This document shows positions 5,689 to 13,049 of a DNA stretch of 13,049 nt, one piece after another (the stretch's first letter is position 1; each line of letters starts with the position of its first letter). The stretch is taken from positions 1 through 13,049 of the forward strand of contig JAFZPW010000154.1 in the NCBI GenBank assembly GCA_017552495.1, read 5' to 3'. Source of the stretch: Clostridia bacterium. GTDB lineage: Bacteria > Bacillota > Clostridia > Oscillospirales > Butyricicoccaceae. The position numbers were made by a program, and so were the translations under genes. Below the pieces are notes generated by a model. That model saw only the letters and a list, made by a program, of their open reading frames with translations. It was not told the origin of the DNA and ran no database searches.

Positions 5689-6918
5689 ATGGCCATGCAG
5701 CCTGTTTCAGTGACCCAACTGACCCAATATATCAAACTGTTGCTGGACCGGGACGAGATCCTTTCCCAGGTCTGCGTCCGGGGCGAGCTTTCCAATTACA
5801 AAATGCATTCCTCCGGCCATCACTATTTCACCCTAAAGGACGAGGGAGCCGTGATCTCCTGCGTCATGTTCCGCTCTGACGCGGCGCGTCTGCGCTTCCG
5901 TCCAGAGAGCGGGATGGGTGTGATCCTTGCCGGACGGGTGAGTCTGTTTCCCAAAAGCGGACAGTATCAGATCTACGTTTCCCATATGCAGCCCGACGGC
6001 GTGGGCGATCTTGCGGTGGCCTTTGAACAACTCAAGCAGCGCCTTTCGGCCCAGGGCTATTTCGATGAAGAATACAAAAAAACGCTGCCCCGTTATCCCC
6101 AGCGGGTGGCGCTGATTACCTCGCCCACGGGGGCGGCCGTGCGGGATATGATCCGTATTCTCGGCCGCCGCTGGCCTGCGGCAAAGGTGCTGGTGTGCCC
6201 CGTGCGGGTGCAAGGCGAGGGCGCGGCGCAGGAGATCGCCGCCATGCTGGATTATGTGGACCAAAACGCGCTGGCCGACGTGATCCTCGCAGGCCGGGGA
6301 GGCGGCTCCATCGAGGATCTTTGGCCCTTTAACGAAGAATGTGTGGCGCAGGCGATCTTCCGGTGCAAAACGCCGGTGATTTCCGCCGTGGGTCACGAGC
6401 CCGACGTGACCATCTCCGATTTTGTGGCCGACGTGCGGGCCGCCACACCCTCCAACGCCGCCGAACTTGCCGTTTGCGACAAGGAAGAGGTGCGGCAGAC
6501 GCTGGCCCAGCTTGCATTGCGGATGCGGCGAGCCCAGGAGCGCAAACTCCTGTGGGCGCGCCAGCGGCTGGAACGATTGCAAAAAAGCTCCGTTATGAAA
6601 GCCCCTGAGGCGGCCATTCAGCAAAAGGCGCTTTTGCTGGAGTTGCTGCGCCAACGGCTGGAGCACGGAGGCGAGGCGCTTTTGCAGCGCAGGCGGCAGC
6701 GCTTTTCTCAAATGGCCGCCCGGCTTGACGCCCTCAGCCCCTTGAAGGTGCTGGGTCGCGGCTATGCCGTGATGACAAAGGATGACAAGGTGATCCGCTC
6801 GGTGGCGCAGCTTTCGGCGGGGGACGCCGTCGAGCTTCGCCTGTCCGACGGGCGGGCGTACTGCAAAGTGGATCGTGCAGAGAAAGGATCAGACAATGGC
6901 AAAAAAACGCAGTTTTGA
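5689..6918 (+). CDS. xseA: Exodeoxyribonuclease VII large subunit XseA
   Basis: This 409-residue protein is a little shorter than the 445-455 common in the family. The N-terminal OB-fold, about residues 1-100 (VSVTQLTQYIKLLLDRDEILSQVCVRGELSNYK), binds single-stranded DNA. The catalytic domain carries GRGGGSIEDLWPFNEE from Gly202 and VGHEPDVTISDFVADVRAATPS around His236-Asp239. A long Arg/Gln/Leu-rich helical region (about 265-355) then precedes a C-terminal beta segment, LGRGYAVMTKDDKVI. With XseB it degrades single-stranded DNA to oligonucleotides from both ends. The ATG at 5689 is preferred over that at 5695 because GAGGTG (5677-5682) is 6 bases away. Its 3' end overlaps xseB by 23 bases. 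Confidence 0.97.
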   Translation: MAMQPVSVTQLTQYIKLLLDRDEILSQVCVRGELSNYKMHSSGHHYFTLKDEGAVISCVMFRSDAARLRFRPESGMGVILAGRVSLFPKSGQYQIYVSHMQPDGVGDLAVAFEQLKQRLSAQGYFDEEYKKTLPRYPQRVALITSPTGAAVRDMIRILGRRWPAAKVLVCPVRVQGEGAAQEIAAMLDYVDQNALADVILAGRGGGSIEDLWPFNEECVAQAIFRCKTPVISAVGHEPDVTISDFVADVRAATPSNAAELAVCDKEEVRQTLAQLALRMRRAQERKLLWARQRLERLQKSSVMKAPEAAIQQKALLLELLRQRLEHGGEALLQRRRQRFSQMAARLDALSPLKVLGRGYAVMTKDDKVIRSVAQLSAGDAVELRLSDGRAYCKVDRAEKGSDNGKKTQF

Positions 6919-7126
6919 ACAATCTATGGATCGTCTGGAGGAGATCGTCAACGCTCTGGAGCGGGGCGACGCGCCGCTGGACGAGAGTTTAACCCTGTTT
7001 CAGGAGGGGGCAAAGCTGATAAAAGACTGTACCGACGCGCTGGATAAGGCGCAGCAGCAGGTATCGCTGCTTGCCAAAACCGAAAACGGCCCCGCGGAAG
7101 AACCCTTCACCGGGACGGAGGATTGA
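6896..7126 (+). CDS. xseB: Exodeoxyribonuclease VII small subunit XseB
   Basis: This is a 76-residue protein, the usual size. Its signature is SFEQSMDRLEEIVNALERGDAPLDESLTLFQEGAKLIKDCTDALDKAQQQV, a two-helix hairpin that binds the long helices of XseA. The ATG at 6896 follows AAAGGA (6883-6888) and gives the standard MAKKRSFEQ start; an upstream in-frame GTG at 6875 has no family support. The start lies inside the end of xseA (23-base overlap), fitting tight coupling of the two subunits. Confidence 0.96.
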   Translation: MAKKRSFEQSMDRLEEIVNALERGDAPLDESLTLFQEGAKLIKDCTDALDKAQQQVSLLAKTENGPAEEPFTGTED

Positions 7127-7127
7127 T

Positions 7128-8003
7128 ATGCCCAAAGAAATGCTGGCGCGCTATGCCGCTATGACCGAGGCGGCGCTGGAGCGATTCTTCCCGCAGGAGG
7201 AAGGCTGCGCGGGCCGGCTTACCGAGGCTTGCCGTTACAGCCTTCTCAGCGGAGGGAAACGGCTCCGTCCGGCGCTTTTGATGGAGTTTTACCGTCTTTG
7301 CGGCGGCGAGCCGGAGGACGCGATTCCTTTTGCCTGCGGACTGGAGATGATCCACACCTATTCGCTGATCCATGACGATCTGCCCTGTATGGACAACGAC
7401 GATTACCGCCGGGGCCGTCTGTCCAATCACAAAGTTTACGGCGAGGCCGTAGCTACGCTGGCGGGCGACGCGCTGCTCAACCGCGCTTTTGAGATCATGC
7501 TGTCGCAAACGGCCGTCCCGGCCGAGCGTGCCATGGCGGCGGCCGCTTATATCGGCAGATGCAGCGGCGTATTCGGCATGATCGGCGGTCAGATCGAAGA
7601 TCTTTCCCTGGAGGGGAAGACCCCCTCTGAGCGGGAACTTTTGCAGATGATTTCCAAAAAAACGGGAGCCTTGCTGCGAGCGGCCTGCGTGGGCGGATGT
7701 CTGCTGGCGGGCGCCCCGCAGAGAAGCCTGGCGGCGGCGGAGCAATATGCCGACGCGTTGGGGCTCGCCTTTCAGATCCGCGACGACCTGCTGGATGTGA
7801 TCGGAGACGCCGCCGCTTTGGGCAAGGCCACGGGCAGCGACGCGGCCAATCACAAATCCACCTTTGTTTCTCTTTACGGGCAGGCGGCGTGCCGCCGCCG
7901 CGTTGACGAACTGACGGCCCGCGCCGTGGATGCCGCCGGAGATTTTGCCGACGGAGGCTTTCTGCAAGCGCTGGCAAAACAGTTGGCCGGACGAAATCAT
8001 TGA
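7128..8003 (+). CDS. ispA: Polyprenyl (farnesyl/geranyl) diphosphate synthase
   Basis: This is a 291-residue all-alpha trans-prenyltransferase of normal length. It shows GGKRLRP near the N-terminus and the first Asp-rich motif, DDLPCMDND, from Asp83. This is the bacterial form with two extra residues, preceded by MIHTYSLIH. The second Asp-rich motif is DDLLD (219-223). It condenses IPP with allylic diphosphates, and the first-motif layout suggests a short-chain product (C15, possibly C10-C20). The sequence cannot fix chain length. The ATG at 7128 lies 1 base after the xseB stop, with CGGAGG (7116-7121) upstream. A longer reading from 7071 would overlap xseB and add a non-family tail. Next to dxs it forms an isoprenoid pair. 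Confidence 0.95.
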   Translation: MPKEMLARYAAMTEAALERFFPQEEGCAGRLTEACRYSLLSGGKRLRPALLMEFYRLCGGEPEDAIPFACGLEMIHTYSLIHDDLPCMDNDDYRRGRLSNHKVYGEAVATLAGDALLNRAFEIMLSQTAVPAERAMAAAAYIGRCSGVFGMIGGQIEDLSLEGKTPSERELLQMISKKTGALLRAACVGGCLLAGAPQRSLAAAEQYADALGLAFQIRDDLLDVIGDAAALGKATGSDAANHKSTFVSLYGQAACRRRVDELTARAVDAAGDFADGGFLQALAKQLAGRNH

Positions 8004-8026
8004 CTATTTGGAAAAGAGGCGTTTCC

Positions 8027-9886
8027 ATGCGGCAATATCCCTTGCTGGAACAAATTCATACGCCAGCCGATCTGAAAAACCTTCCGGCGGAGGCGCTGCC
8101 GACGCTGTGTTCCGAGATTCGGGAGTTTTTGATCGCCCATGTTTCCCGCACCGGCGGTCATCTGGCCTCCAATCTGGGCGCGGTGGAGTTGAGCGTGGCG
8201 GTTCATCGGGTCTTTTCCGCCCCGGCAGACGATATCCTGTTCGATGTGGGACATCAGGCCTATGTTCATAAAATACTCACCGGGCGGCGGGAACGGTTCG
8301 ATACGCTGCGCAGGCTGGGCGGCCTCAGCGGGTTTCTTCGTCCATCGGAAAGCGAATATGACAGCGCTGTTTCGGGTCATGCGTCTTCGTCGGTCTCCGT
8401 GGCGCTGGGTATGGCCCGGGCGAAAAGGCTGCGTGGCGACGACAGCGCTACCGTGTGTATTCTGGGCGATGGTGCGCTCACCGGCGGAATGGCTTATGAA
8501 GCTCTCAACGATGCGGGGCAATCGGGCCTGCCCCTGATCGTGGTTTTCAACGACAACGATATGTCCATCAGCCGCAACGTGGGCGCTATCGCCAAGCGGC
8601 TTTCGGCCATTCGACTGAAAAAACGCTATTTTCATATGAAAGAGCGCACCAAGCGCAGCCTTTCGCACCTTCCCGGCGGCAAGGGCGTCATCCGCGGCAT
8701 TTCCTCCGTCAAAAGCCGTCTGCGCACCGCTATTTTGAAGGAAACCGTCTTTGAATTGATGGGCTTTACCTATTTGGGACCTGCCGACGGACATGACATT
8801 TCCACCGTCTGCAATCTTTTGGAAGAGGCGCGCAGACAAAACTGTCCGGTGGTGATTCACCTTAAAACCGTTAAGGGAAAGGGATATCTCCCCTCGGAGC
8901 AGGAGCCCACGGCGTTTCACGGCGTTTCGGCCTTTGATGTGGCCACCGGCCGCGCCGAGGGAGCGCACCGCGCCGACTTTTCCGCCGTGTTTGGAGAAAC
9001 AATGGAGCGCCTTGCCGAAAAAGACGGCGCCGTTTGCGCCGTGACGGCCGCCATGGCGGCGGGAACGGGGCTGGAACATTATGCGCGGCGGTATAACGAC
9101 CGATTCTTTGACGTGGGCATCGCAGAGGAGCACGCAGTTGCCATGTCTGCGGGTCTTGCGGCCCGGGGCATGAAACCGGTATGTGCCGTTTATTCCACCT
9201 TTTTGCAGCGGGCTTACGACCAGATGATCCACGATGTGGCCATCGGCGGCCTGCATGTGGTGCTGGCGGTGGATCGGGCCGGATTGGTGGGCGCCGACGG
9301 CGAGACGCATCAGGGAGCCTTTGATGTGCCTTATCTGAGAACCGTCCCGGGAATGAAAGTGTATGCCCCCGCAAGTTATGCGGAGTTGGAGGCGGCGCTG
9401 CAAGCCGCAGTGGAGGAAGAGACCGGCCCTGTGGCCGTGCGCTATCCCCGGGGCGGCGAGGGTCGCTTTACGGGCGACACCATGAGCGATCCCTGCGCCG
9501 TGGTGCGGGAGGGGTGCGATCTGGCGATTTGCACCTACGGCATCCTGGTGAATCAGGCCTTGGAGGCGGCGGAAAGACTGGAGCAGGCGGTCGTTTCGCT
9601 CCGCGTGGTCAAGCTCAACCGACTGGATCTTCCCGATCCTGCGGCGGTGCTGCAAACGCTTCAAGGCGTTCGCGGCCTGCTGGTGCTGGAGGATTGCGTG
9701 GAGCAGGGTTGTCTGGGTCAGCGGCTGGCGCAGATGCTGGCGGAAACCGGGGAATCCCTGCCGCTCCGTCTGTTGAATTTGAAGGATCACTTTATTCCCC
9801 ACGGAAAAGTGGATGAACTTTGCAGCCTTTTTCGTATTGACGCCGAAGCTGTTTTTTCCGCCGCCAAGGAGCTTGCCCGTGGATAG
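8027..9886 (+). CDS. dxs: 1-Deoxy-D-xylulose-5-phosphate synthase Dxs
   Basis: This 619-residue thiamine diphosphate enzyme has typical family length and joins pyruvate and glyceraldehyde 3-phosphate in the first step of the MEP isoprenoid pathway. Visible marks are His45 in TGGHLASNLGAVEL, GHASSSVSVALGMA, and the ThDP/Mg motif starting GDGALTGG at Gly147 and running to the NDNDMSIS region. The catalytic Glu367 lies in VGIAEEHAV, followed by YSTFLQRAYDQ and VGADGETHQGAFD. The ATG at 8027 is chosen over a TTG at 8000 because AAGAGG (8014-8019) lies 7 bases upstream and the resulting start, MRQYPLLEQIHTPADLK, fits Dxs proteins. The gene begins 23 bases after ispA, and its last 8 bases overlap tlyA. 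Confidence 0.98.
   Translation: MRQYPLLEQIHTPADLKNLPAEALPTLCSEIREFLIAHVSRTGGHLASNLGAVELSVAVHRVFSAPADDILFDVGHQAYVHKILTGRRERFDTLRRLGGLSGFLRPSESEYDSAVSGHASSSVSVALGMARAKRLRGDDSATVCILGDGALTGGMAYEALNDAGQSGLPLIVVFNDNDMSISRNVGAIAKRLSAIRLKKRYFHMKERTKRSLSHLPGGKGVIRGISSVKSRLRTAILKETVFELMGFTYLGPADGHDISTVCNLLEEARRQNCPVVIHLKTVKGKGYLPSEQEPTAFHGVSAFDVATGRAEGAHRADFSAVFGETMERLAEKDGAVCAVTAAMAAGTGLEHYARRYNDRFFDVGIAEEHAVAMSAGLAARGMKPVCAVYSTFLQRAYDQMIHDVAIGGLHVVLAVDRAGLVGADGETHQGAFDVPYLRTVPGMKVYAPASYAELEAALQAAVEEETGPVAVRYPRGGEGRFTGDTMSDPCAVVREGCDLAICTYGILVNQALEAAERLEQAVVSLRVVKLNRLDLPDPAAVLQTLQGVRGLLVLEDCVEQGCLGQRLAQMLAETGESLPLRLLNLKDHFIPHGKVDELCSLFRIDAEAVFSAAKELARG
9866..9871 (+). promoter_or_regulatory. Ribosome binding site deciding the tlyA start
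   Basis: AAGGAG lies inside the end of dxs, 7 bases before the GTG at 9879. The competing ATG at 9897 has GAGG only 2 bases upstream, too close for efficient initiation, so the GTG is favoured. Confidence 0.65.
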
Positions 9887-10700
9887 GCGGGAGGAAATGC
9901 GCCTCGACGCGCTTTTGGTAGAGCGGGGCTTGATTTCCGGGCGGGACAGGGCAAAGGAGCTCATTGCGCGGGGCGCCGTTTTGCTCAATGGCGTCCCGGC
10001 GGACAAGCCGTCGCAGCGCTGTGATCCAAAGGCGGATTTAACTGTTTTGGGCGACGGCGGGCATTACGTCAGCCGCGCCGCGGAAAAACTGCGGGGCGCG
10101 ATGGAGGCTTTTCCCGTTTCGCCGGAAGGCCGGGTCGCCCTTGACGTAGGCGCTTCCACCGGCGGATTTACGCAATATCTGCTGGAGCGTGGGGCAAAGC
10201 ACGTTTATGCCGTGGATGTGGGCACCGATCAGCTTGCACCCGCTTTGCGAAGCGATCCCCGTGTCACCGATCTGCAGCAGACCGACATTCGGGCGCTTTC
10301 GCCCGGCGCGCTGCCGGAAAAGCCGACGCTGGCGGTATGCGACGTGTCGTTTATCTCCTTGCGGCTGGTGCTTCCGGCCATTAAGTCGCATCTTTCGGCT
10401 GACGGTCAGGCTATCGTGCTCATCAAGCCGCAGTTTGAGGCGGGAAGAGCCGCTGTGGGACGCACCGGCGTGGTCAGGGATCCCAGCGTTCATCTTGCTG
10501 TTTTACGGGAGATGGAAACGCAGTTTCGCCTGTGCGGCTTTGTGCTGGCGGGGCTGGAGCCGTCGCCGATTCGAGGCGGCGATGGAAACATGGAGTTTTT
10601 GGCGTGGCTGCGGCAGACAGGAGAGCCGCTTGAGCCGGATCTTCCCGCTCTGGTGCGCCGCGCACACACGAAGGATACGAAAGGAAAGGGATGCTTATGA
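9879..10700 (+). CDS. tlyA: TlyA family rRNA 2'-O-methyltransferase (YqxC-like)
   Basis: This is a 273-residue protein with an N-terminal S4 RNA-binding domain (about 8-65: RLDALLVERGLISGRDRAKELIARGAVLLNG) and an FtsJ-like Rossmann methyltransferase domain. The SAM loop is LDVGASTGGFT (88-98). The K-D-K-E catalytic set is visible as Lys70, Asp155 (CDVSFIS), Lys183 (LIKPQFE) and Glu239 (GNMEFL). Characterised TlyA proteins 2'-O-methylate cytidines in 23S rRNA, and some also in 16S rRNA. The older 'hemolysin' label is probably misleading. The GTG start at 9879 gives MDRREEMRLDALL, like Bacillus YqxC, and overlaps dxs by 8 bases. If the ATG at 9897 is used instead, 6 residues are lost. Confidence 0.95.
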   Translation: MDRREEMRLDALLVERGLISGRDRAKELIARGAVLLNGVPADKPSQRCDPKADLTVLGDGGHYVSRAAEKLRGAMEAFPVSPEGRVALDVGASTGGFTQYLLERGAKHVYAVDVGTDQLAPALRSDPRVTDLQQTDIRALSPGALPEKPTLAVCDVSFISLRLVLPAIKSHLSADGQAIVLIKPQFEAGRAAVGRTGVVRDPSVHLAVLREMETQFRLCGFVLAGLEPSPIRGGDGNMEFLAWLRQTGEPLEPDLPALVRRAHTKDTKGKGCL

Positions 10701-11578
10701 ACAGGGTTATGGTTCAGCCCAATCCCACCAAGCCAAGCGCCGTGCGGGTCAGCAGGGAACTGATTGATTTTCTGCTGAAGGAAGACTTCGAGGTGATGGT
10801 TTTGGAGGAATTCCGGGAGCAACTCGCGGAAGACGGGGGCGTGGACCTTTCGGCTGTGGAATTTCTCACGGAAGATGCGATCTATGATCGCTGTCAGTTT
10901 ATCATGGTGGTGGGCGGCGACGGCACCATCCTGCGCATGGCGCACCCGGCTTCGCACTATGGGCGGCCGGTTTTGGGCGTCAATTGCGGAACCGTTGGTT
11001 TTATGAGCGAGATCGAACCGGAAGAGCTTTCTCTTGTGAAAATGGTAAAAGAAGAACGCTTTACGTTGGATAGCCGGATCATGCTGGATATTTTCGTGCA
11101 AAACGCGGCGGGAAAAACGGTTTATCAGGCCTGCGCCCTGAACGACGCCGTGGTGACAAAGGGCTTTTTCAACCGTGTGATCCCGCTGAGCGTGGTGGTG
11201 GACGGCCAAGAGGTCTTTGAGTTCAGCGGCGACGGCGTCATCATCGCCACGCCCACTGGCTCCACCGCGTATTCTCTGGCGGCGGGCGGCCCGATTCTGG
11301 CGCCTTCCAGTCAGTGTCTTGCGGTGACGCCCATCTGCCCTCATTCTTTAACGGTGCAGTCCTTTGTCATCAATGCCGAAAGCGAGGTCACCATTTTGAG
11401 CGATTGCCGCGCCCATCAGGTGTTCCTTTCGCCCGACGGCGATACCTATGAGCTCCACGACGGTGACCGTGTGGTTATCCGCCGTTCGCAAAAAACCTTT
11501 TCCTTGCTGCGGATCAAGGGACAGGGGTTTTATGAAATCATCCGCCAAAAATTAACGAATGTGAGGACATCAAAATGA
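10697..11578 (+). CDS. nadK: NAD kinase
   Basis: This is a 293-residue ATP-NAD kinase that makes NADP. It has the GGDGT motif at 73-77 (MVVGGDGTILRMA) and VNCGTVGFMSEIEP after it. The Asn149-Asp150 pair (LNDAVV) and the GDGVIIATPTGSTAYSLAAGGPI block from Gly178 bind NAD. Length and domain order are normal. Two starts are possible, the ATGs at 10691 and 10697. The latter is preferred because it forms the ATGA overlap with tlyA common in this operon and gives MNRVMVQPNPTK, close to the usual family N-terminus, with AAGGAAAGGG just upstream. The choice changes only two residues. The stop overlaps argR by 4 bases. Confidence 0.97.
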   Translation: MNRVMVQPNPTKPSAVRVSRELIDFLLKEDFEVMVLEEFREQLAEDGGVDLSAVEFLTEDAIYDRCQFIMVVGGDGTILRMAHPASHYGRPVLGVNCGTVGFMSEIEPEELSLVKMVKEERFTLDSRIMLDIFVQNAAGKTVYQACALNDAVVTKGFFNRVIPLSVVVDGQEVFEFSGDGVIIATPTGSTAYSLAAGGPILAPSSQCLAVTPICPHSLTVQSFVINAESEVTILSDCRAHQVFLSPDGDTYELHDGDRVVIRRSQKTFSLLRIKGQGFYEIIRQKLTNVRTSK

Positions 11579-12027
11579 AGTTCAAAAGACAAGCGGCTAT
11601 TCTGGAGATCATTTCCAATTTCGAGATCGAAACGCAGGAAGAACTGGCTCAACATCTTCGGGAGCAGGGCTTTCAGACCACGCAGGCCACCATTTCCCGC
11701 GATATCAAGGAGTTGCGCCTGATTAAGGTTGCCTCTCATTCGGGCGGATATCAGTATTCCACTGCCGATCAGGGCGGTACGGCCACCCATCTGACCCGTT
11801 TGAAAAACATTTTCTGTGAATGCGTCATAAAAATCGACCGGGCGCAGAATCTTGTGGTGCTCAAGACGCTGGCCGGTATGGCCAACGCCGCCGCTGCCGC
11901 CATCGACGCCATGAAGGTCAAAGACATCGTAGGAACGCTGGCCGGCGACGACAATATCCTCATCATCCTTCACACCAACGAAGAGGCCGAGCGCTTCTGC
12001 GAGATGGTGTCCGATATGCTTGCCTGA
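11575..12027 (+). CDS. argR: Arginine repressor ArgR (AhrC)
   Basis: This 150-residue protein has the standard length. The N-terminal winged helix carries the recognition helix QATISRDIKELRLIK (Ser41-Arg42-Asp43). The C-terminal hexamerisation and arginine-binding domain carries GTLAGDDNILII, with Asp125-Asp126 as the arginine-binding pair. With bound arginine it represses arginine biosynthesis genes and in Bacillus activates catabolism. The ATG at 11575 overlaps the nadK stop (ATGA) and follows GAGGA (11563-11567). No promoter is visible next to it, so it is probably transcribed with the operon from the nusB side. The nadK-argR-recN order is conserved in Firmicutes. Confidence 0.97.
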   Translation: MKFKRQAAILEIISNFEIETQEELAQHLREQGFQTTQATISRDIKELRLIKVASHSGGYQYSTADQGGTATHLTRLKNIFCECVIKIDRAQNLVVLKTLAGMANAAAAAIDAMKVKDIVGTLAGDDNILIILHTNEEAERFCEMVSDMLA

Positions 12028-12030
12028 TCC

Positions 12031-13049
12031 ATGCTTCGCCGGCTTCTGATCGAAAACGTCGCCGTGGTCGAAACCGCCGAACTCACTTTTGAGGGCGGTC
12101 TTTCGGTGCTGTCCGGCGAAACGGGCGCGGGAAAATCCATCATCATCGACGCGCTCGGCGCCATTCTGGGCGGCCGGGTCAGCCGTGACCTGATCCGCAC
12201 GGGGCAGAGCCGCGCCTGTGTCACGGCGCTCTTCGATGATTTGAGCCCGGCGGCGCGGGAAACGGCTGCGGAACTGGGCCTTTCCGGCGACGGAGAGCTG
12301 CTTTTGTCCCGGGAGATCCATGCCGACGGGCGCAATCTCTGCCGGATCAACGGCAAGCCTGCCACGCTTCCCATGCTGCGCGCTTTGGGGCGGCGTCTGG
12401 TGAGCATTTACGGCCAGCACGACGGAATGCATCTGCTGGACGAGCAGCAGCATATCGACTATCTCGATGCCTTCGGTCTTCCGCAGCGGGAACTGGACGC
12501 CTATTATGAAAAATATGAGGCGCTTTTGCATCTCAACCGCCGCATCAGGGCGCTGTCCATGAGCGCGGCGGAGAAAGCGAGCCGCCGTTCGCTTCTACCC
12601 CTGCAGATCGACGAACTGCAAAAGGCCGCCGTCCGCCCCGGCGAGCAGGAGGAACTGCTGGCGCTGCGCGCCCAACTGCAAAACAGCGAAAAAATCGCGG
12701 ACGGGCTTTATGAGGCCGCTTTGCTTTTGGACGGAGAAGAGGGCCGTGACGGTGCGGCCGATCTGCTGGCGCAGGCAGCAAAGTCCTTGAGCCGCAGCGC
12801 CCGTTTCAGCGCTGCCGCCGAGGGACTGGAAAGCCGTGCAAAGGAGCTTTCGATTCTGGCGCAGGATCTTTCGGCCTCTCTTGCCGATCTGACGGCCTCG
12901 CTGGAATACGCGCCGCAAAAGCTGGAGGAAACCGAACAGCGTCTTGACCGCATCTCCCGTCTTTGTGTGAAATATGCCGTTCCCGCCGACGGGCTGGAGG
13001 AACACCGCGCCGCGCTGGAGGTCGAACTGGCCGCGCTGGACGGGCTGGA
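12031..13049 (+). CDS. recN: DNA repair protein RecN, 3' partial
   Basis: The first 339 codons and two bases of the next are in the window, out of about 550-570 expected. The protein starts MLRRLLIENVAVVETAELTFEGGLSVLSGETGAGKS, with the Walker A motif at 29-36, followed by IIIDALGAILGGR and the IYGQHDGMHLLD region typical of RecN. A long charged helical part (Leu, Glu, Arg, Ala-rich) beginning near residue 145 is the start of the SMC-like coiled coil. RecN is an SMC-family ATPase that gathers DNA ends in double-strand break repair. The ATG at 12031 is 3 bases after the argR stop; no good ribosome site is seen, so re-initiation after argR is likely. The C-terminal ATPase half, with Walker B and signature motif, lies outside the window. 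Confidence 0.96.
   Translation, partial: MLRRLLIENVAVVETAELTFEGGLSVLSGETGAGKSIIIDALGAILGGRVSRDLIRTGQSRACVTALFDDLSPAARETAAELGLSGDGELLLSREIHADGRNLCRINGKPATLPMLRALGRRLVSIYGQHDGMHLLDEQQHIDYLDAFGLPQRELDAYYEKYEALLHLNRRIRALSMSAAEKASRRSLLPLQIDELQKAAVRPGEQEELLALRAQLQNSEKIADGLYEAALLLDGEEGRDGAADLLAQAAKSLSRSARFSAAAEGLESRAKELSILAQDLSASLADLTASLEYAPQKLEETEQRLDRISRLCVKYAVPADGLEEHRAALEVELAALDGL

Noticed and set aside
5833..6711. 292-codon minus-strand frame inside xseA
   Set aside because: It is antisense to the conserved XseA catalytic core and has no independent support.
9897..9899. ATG as the start of tlyA
   Set aside because: GAGG is only 2 bases upstream. GTG at 9879 has AAGGAG at proper spacing and gives the family-like N-terminus. 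It remains a possible alternative.
7997..10006. 669-codon open frame on the minus strand across dxs
   Set aside because: It mirrors dxs, which has every expected motif. Its translation is rich in His, Arg and Gln with no recognisable domain, as expected for the antisense of a GC-rich gene.
1..13049. Mobile elements, CRISPR, tRNA/rRNA, defence or biosynthetic cluster
   Set aside because: I looked for transposase or phage genes, regular repeats and RNA genes and saw none. The window is a conserved core-genome block.

Overview
This window is a conserved housekeeping and sporulation block from an endospore-forming Firmicute, most likely a GC-rich member of the Clostridia (Oscillospirales/Ruminococcaceae-like). 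That placement rests on three things: a spoIIIA operon, the nusB-xseA-xseB-ispA-dxs-tlyA-nadK-argR-recN gene order familiar from Bacillus and Clostridia, and GC content that looks near 60% by eye. Every gene is on the + strand, and coding is almost continuous apart from one 328-base gap.

Layout. Bases 1-3573 hold the spoIIIA sporulation operon from a truncated spoIIIAB through spoIIIAC, AD, AE, AF, AG and AH; spoIIIAA should lie just upstream. Its products build the mother-cell channel (SpoIIIA-SpoIIQ, the 'feeding tube') that joins mother cell and forespore after engulfment. Bases 3578-4098 form a small separate unit: a sigma-A-like promoter, an Asp23/Gls24 family gene (yqhY-like) and a strong intrinsic terminator with a UUCG loop. 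The 3977-4304 gap also holds a short hairpin, a possible 11-codon micro-ORF, some GC-rich repeats and a second promoter with a perfect TATAAT box.

Bases 4305-13049 look like one long operon: nusB (antitermination), a divergent TsaD/Kae1-fold protein, xseA and xseB (exonuclease VII), ispA (polyprenyl diphosphate synthase), dxs (first enzyme of the MEP isoprenoid pathway), tlyA (rRNA 2'-O-methyltransferase), nadK (NAD kinase), argR (arginine repressor) and the first 339 codons of recN (DNA repair). Most junctions overlap by 4 bases (ATGA) or more, so translational coupling is likely. dxs and ispA act in one pathway, and xseA and xseB encode one enzyme. The others are a mixed set kept together by conserved synteny.

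I see no mobile element, CRISPR array, tRNA, rRNA or phage gene, and nothing that amounts to a new system. The points most worth a second look are the TsaD-like paralogue, which has kept its metal ligands but lost the usual nucleotide-site residues and sits where Bacillus has folD, and an ARG-box-like sequence at the promoter of the operon that itself carries argR.
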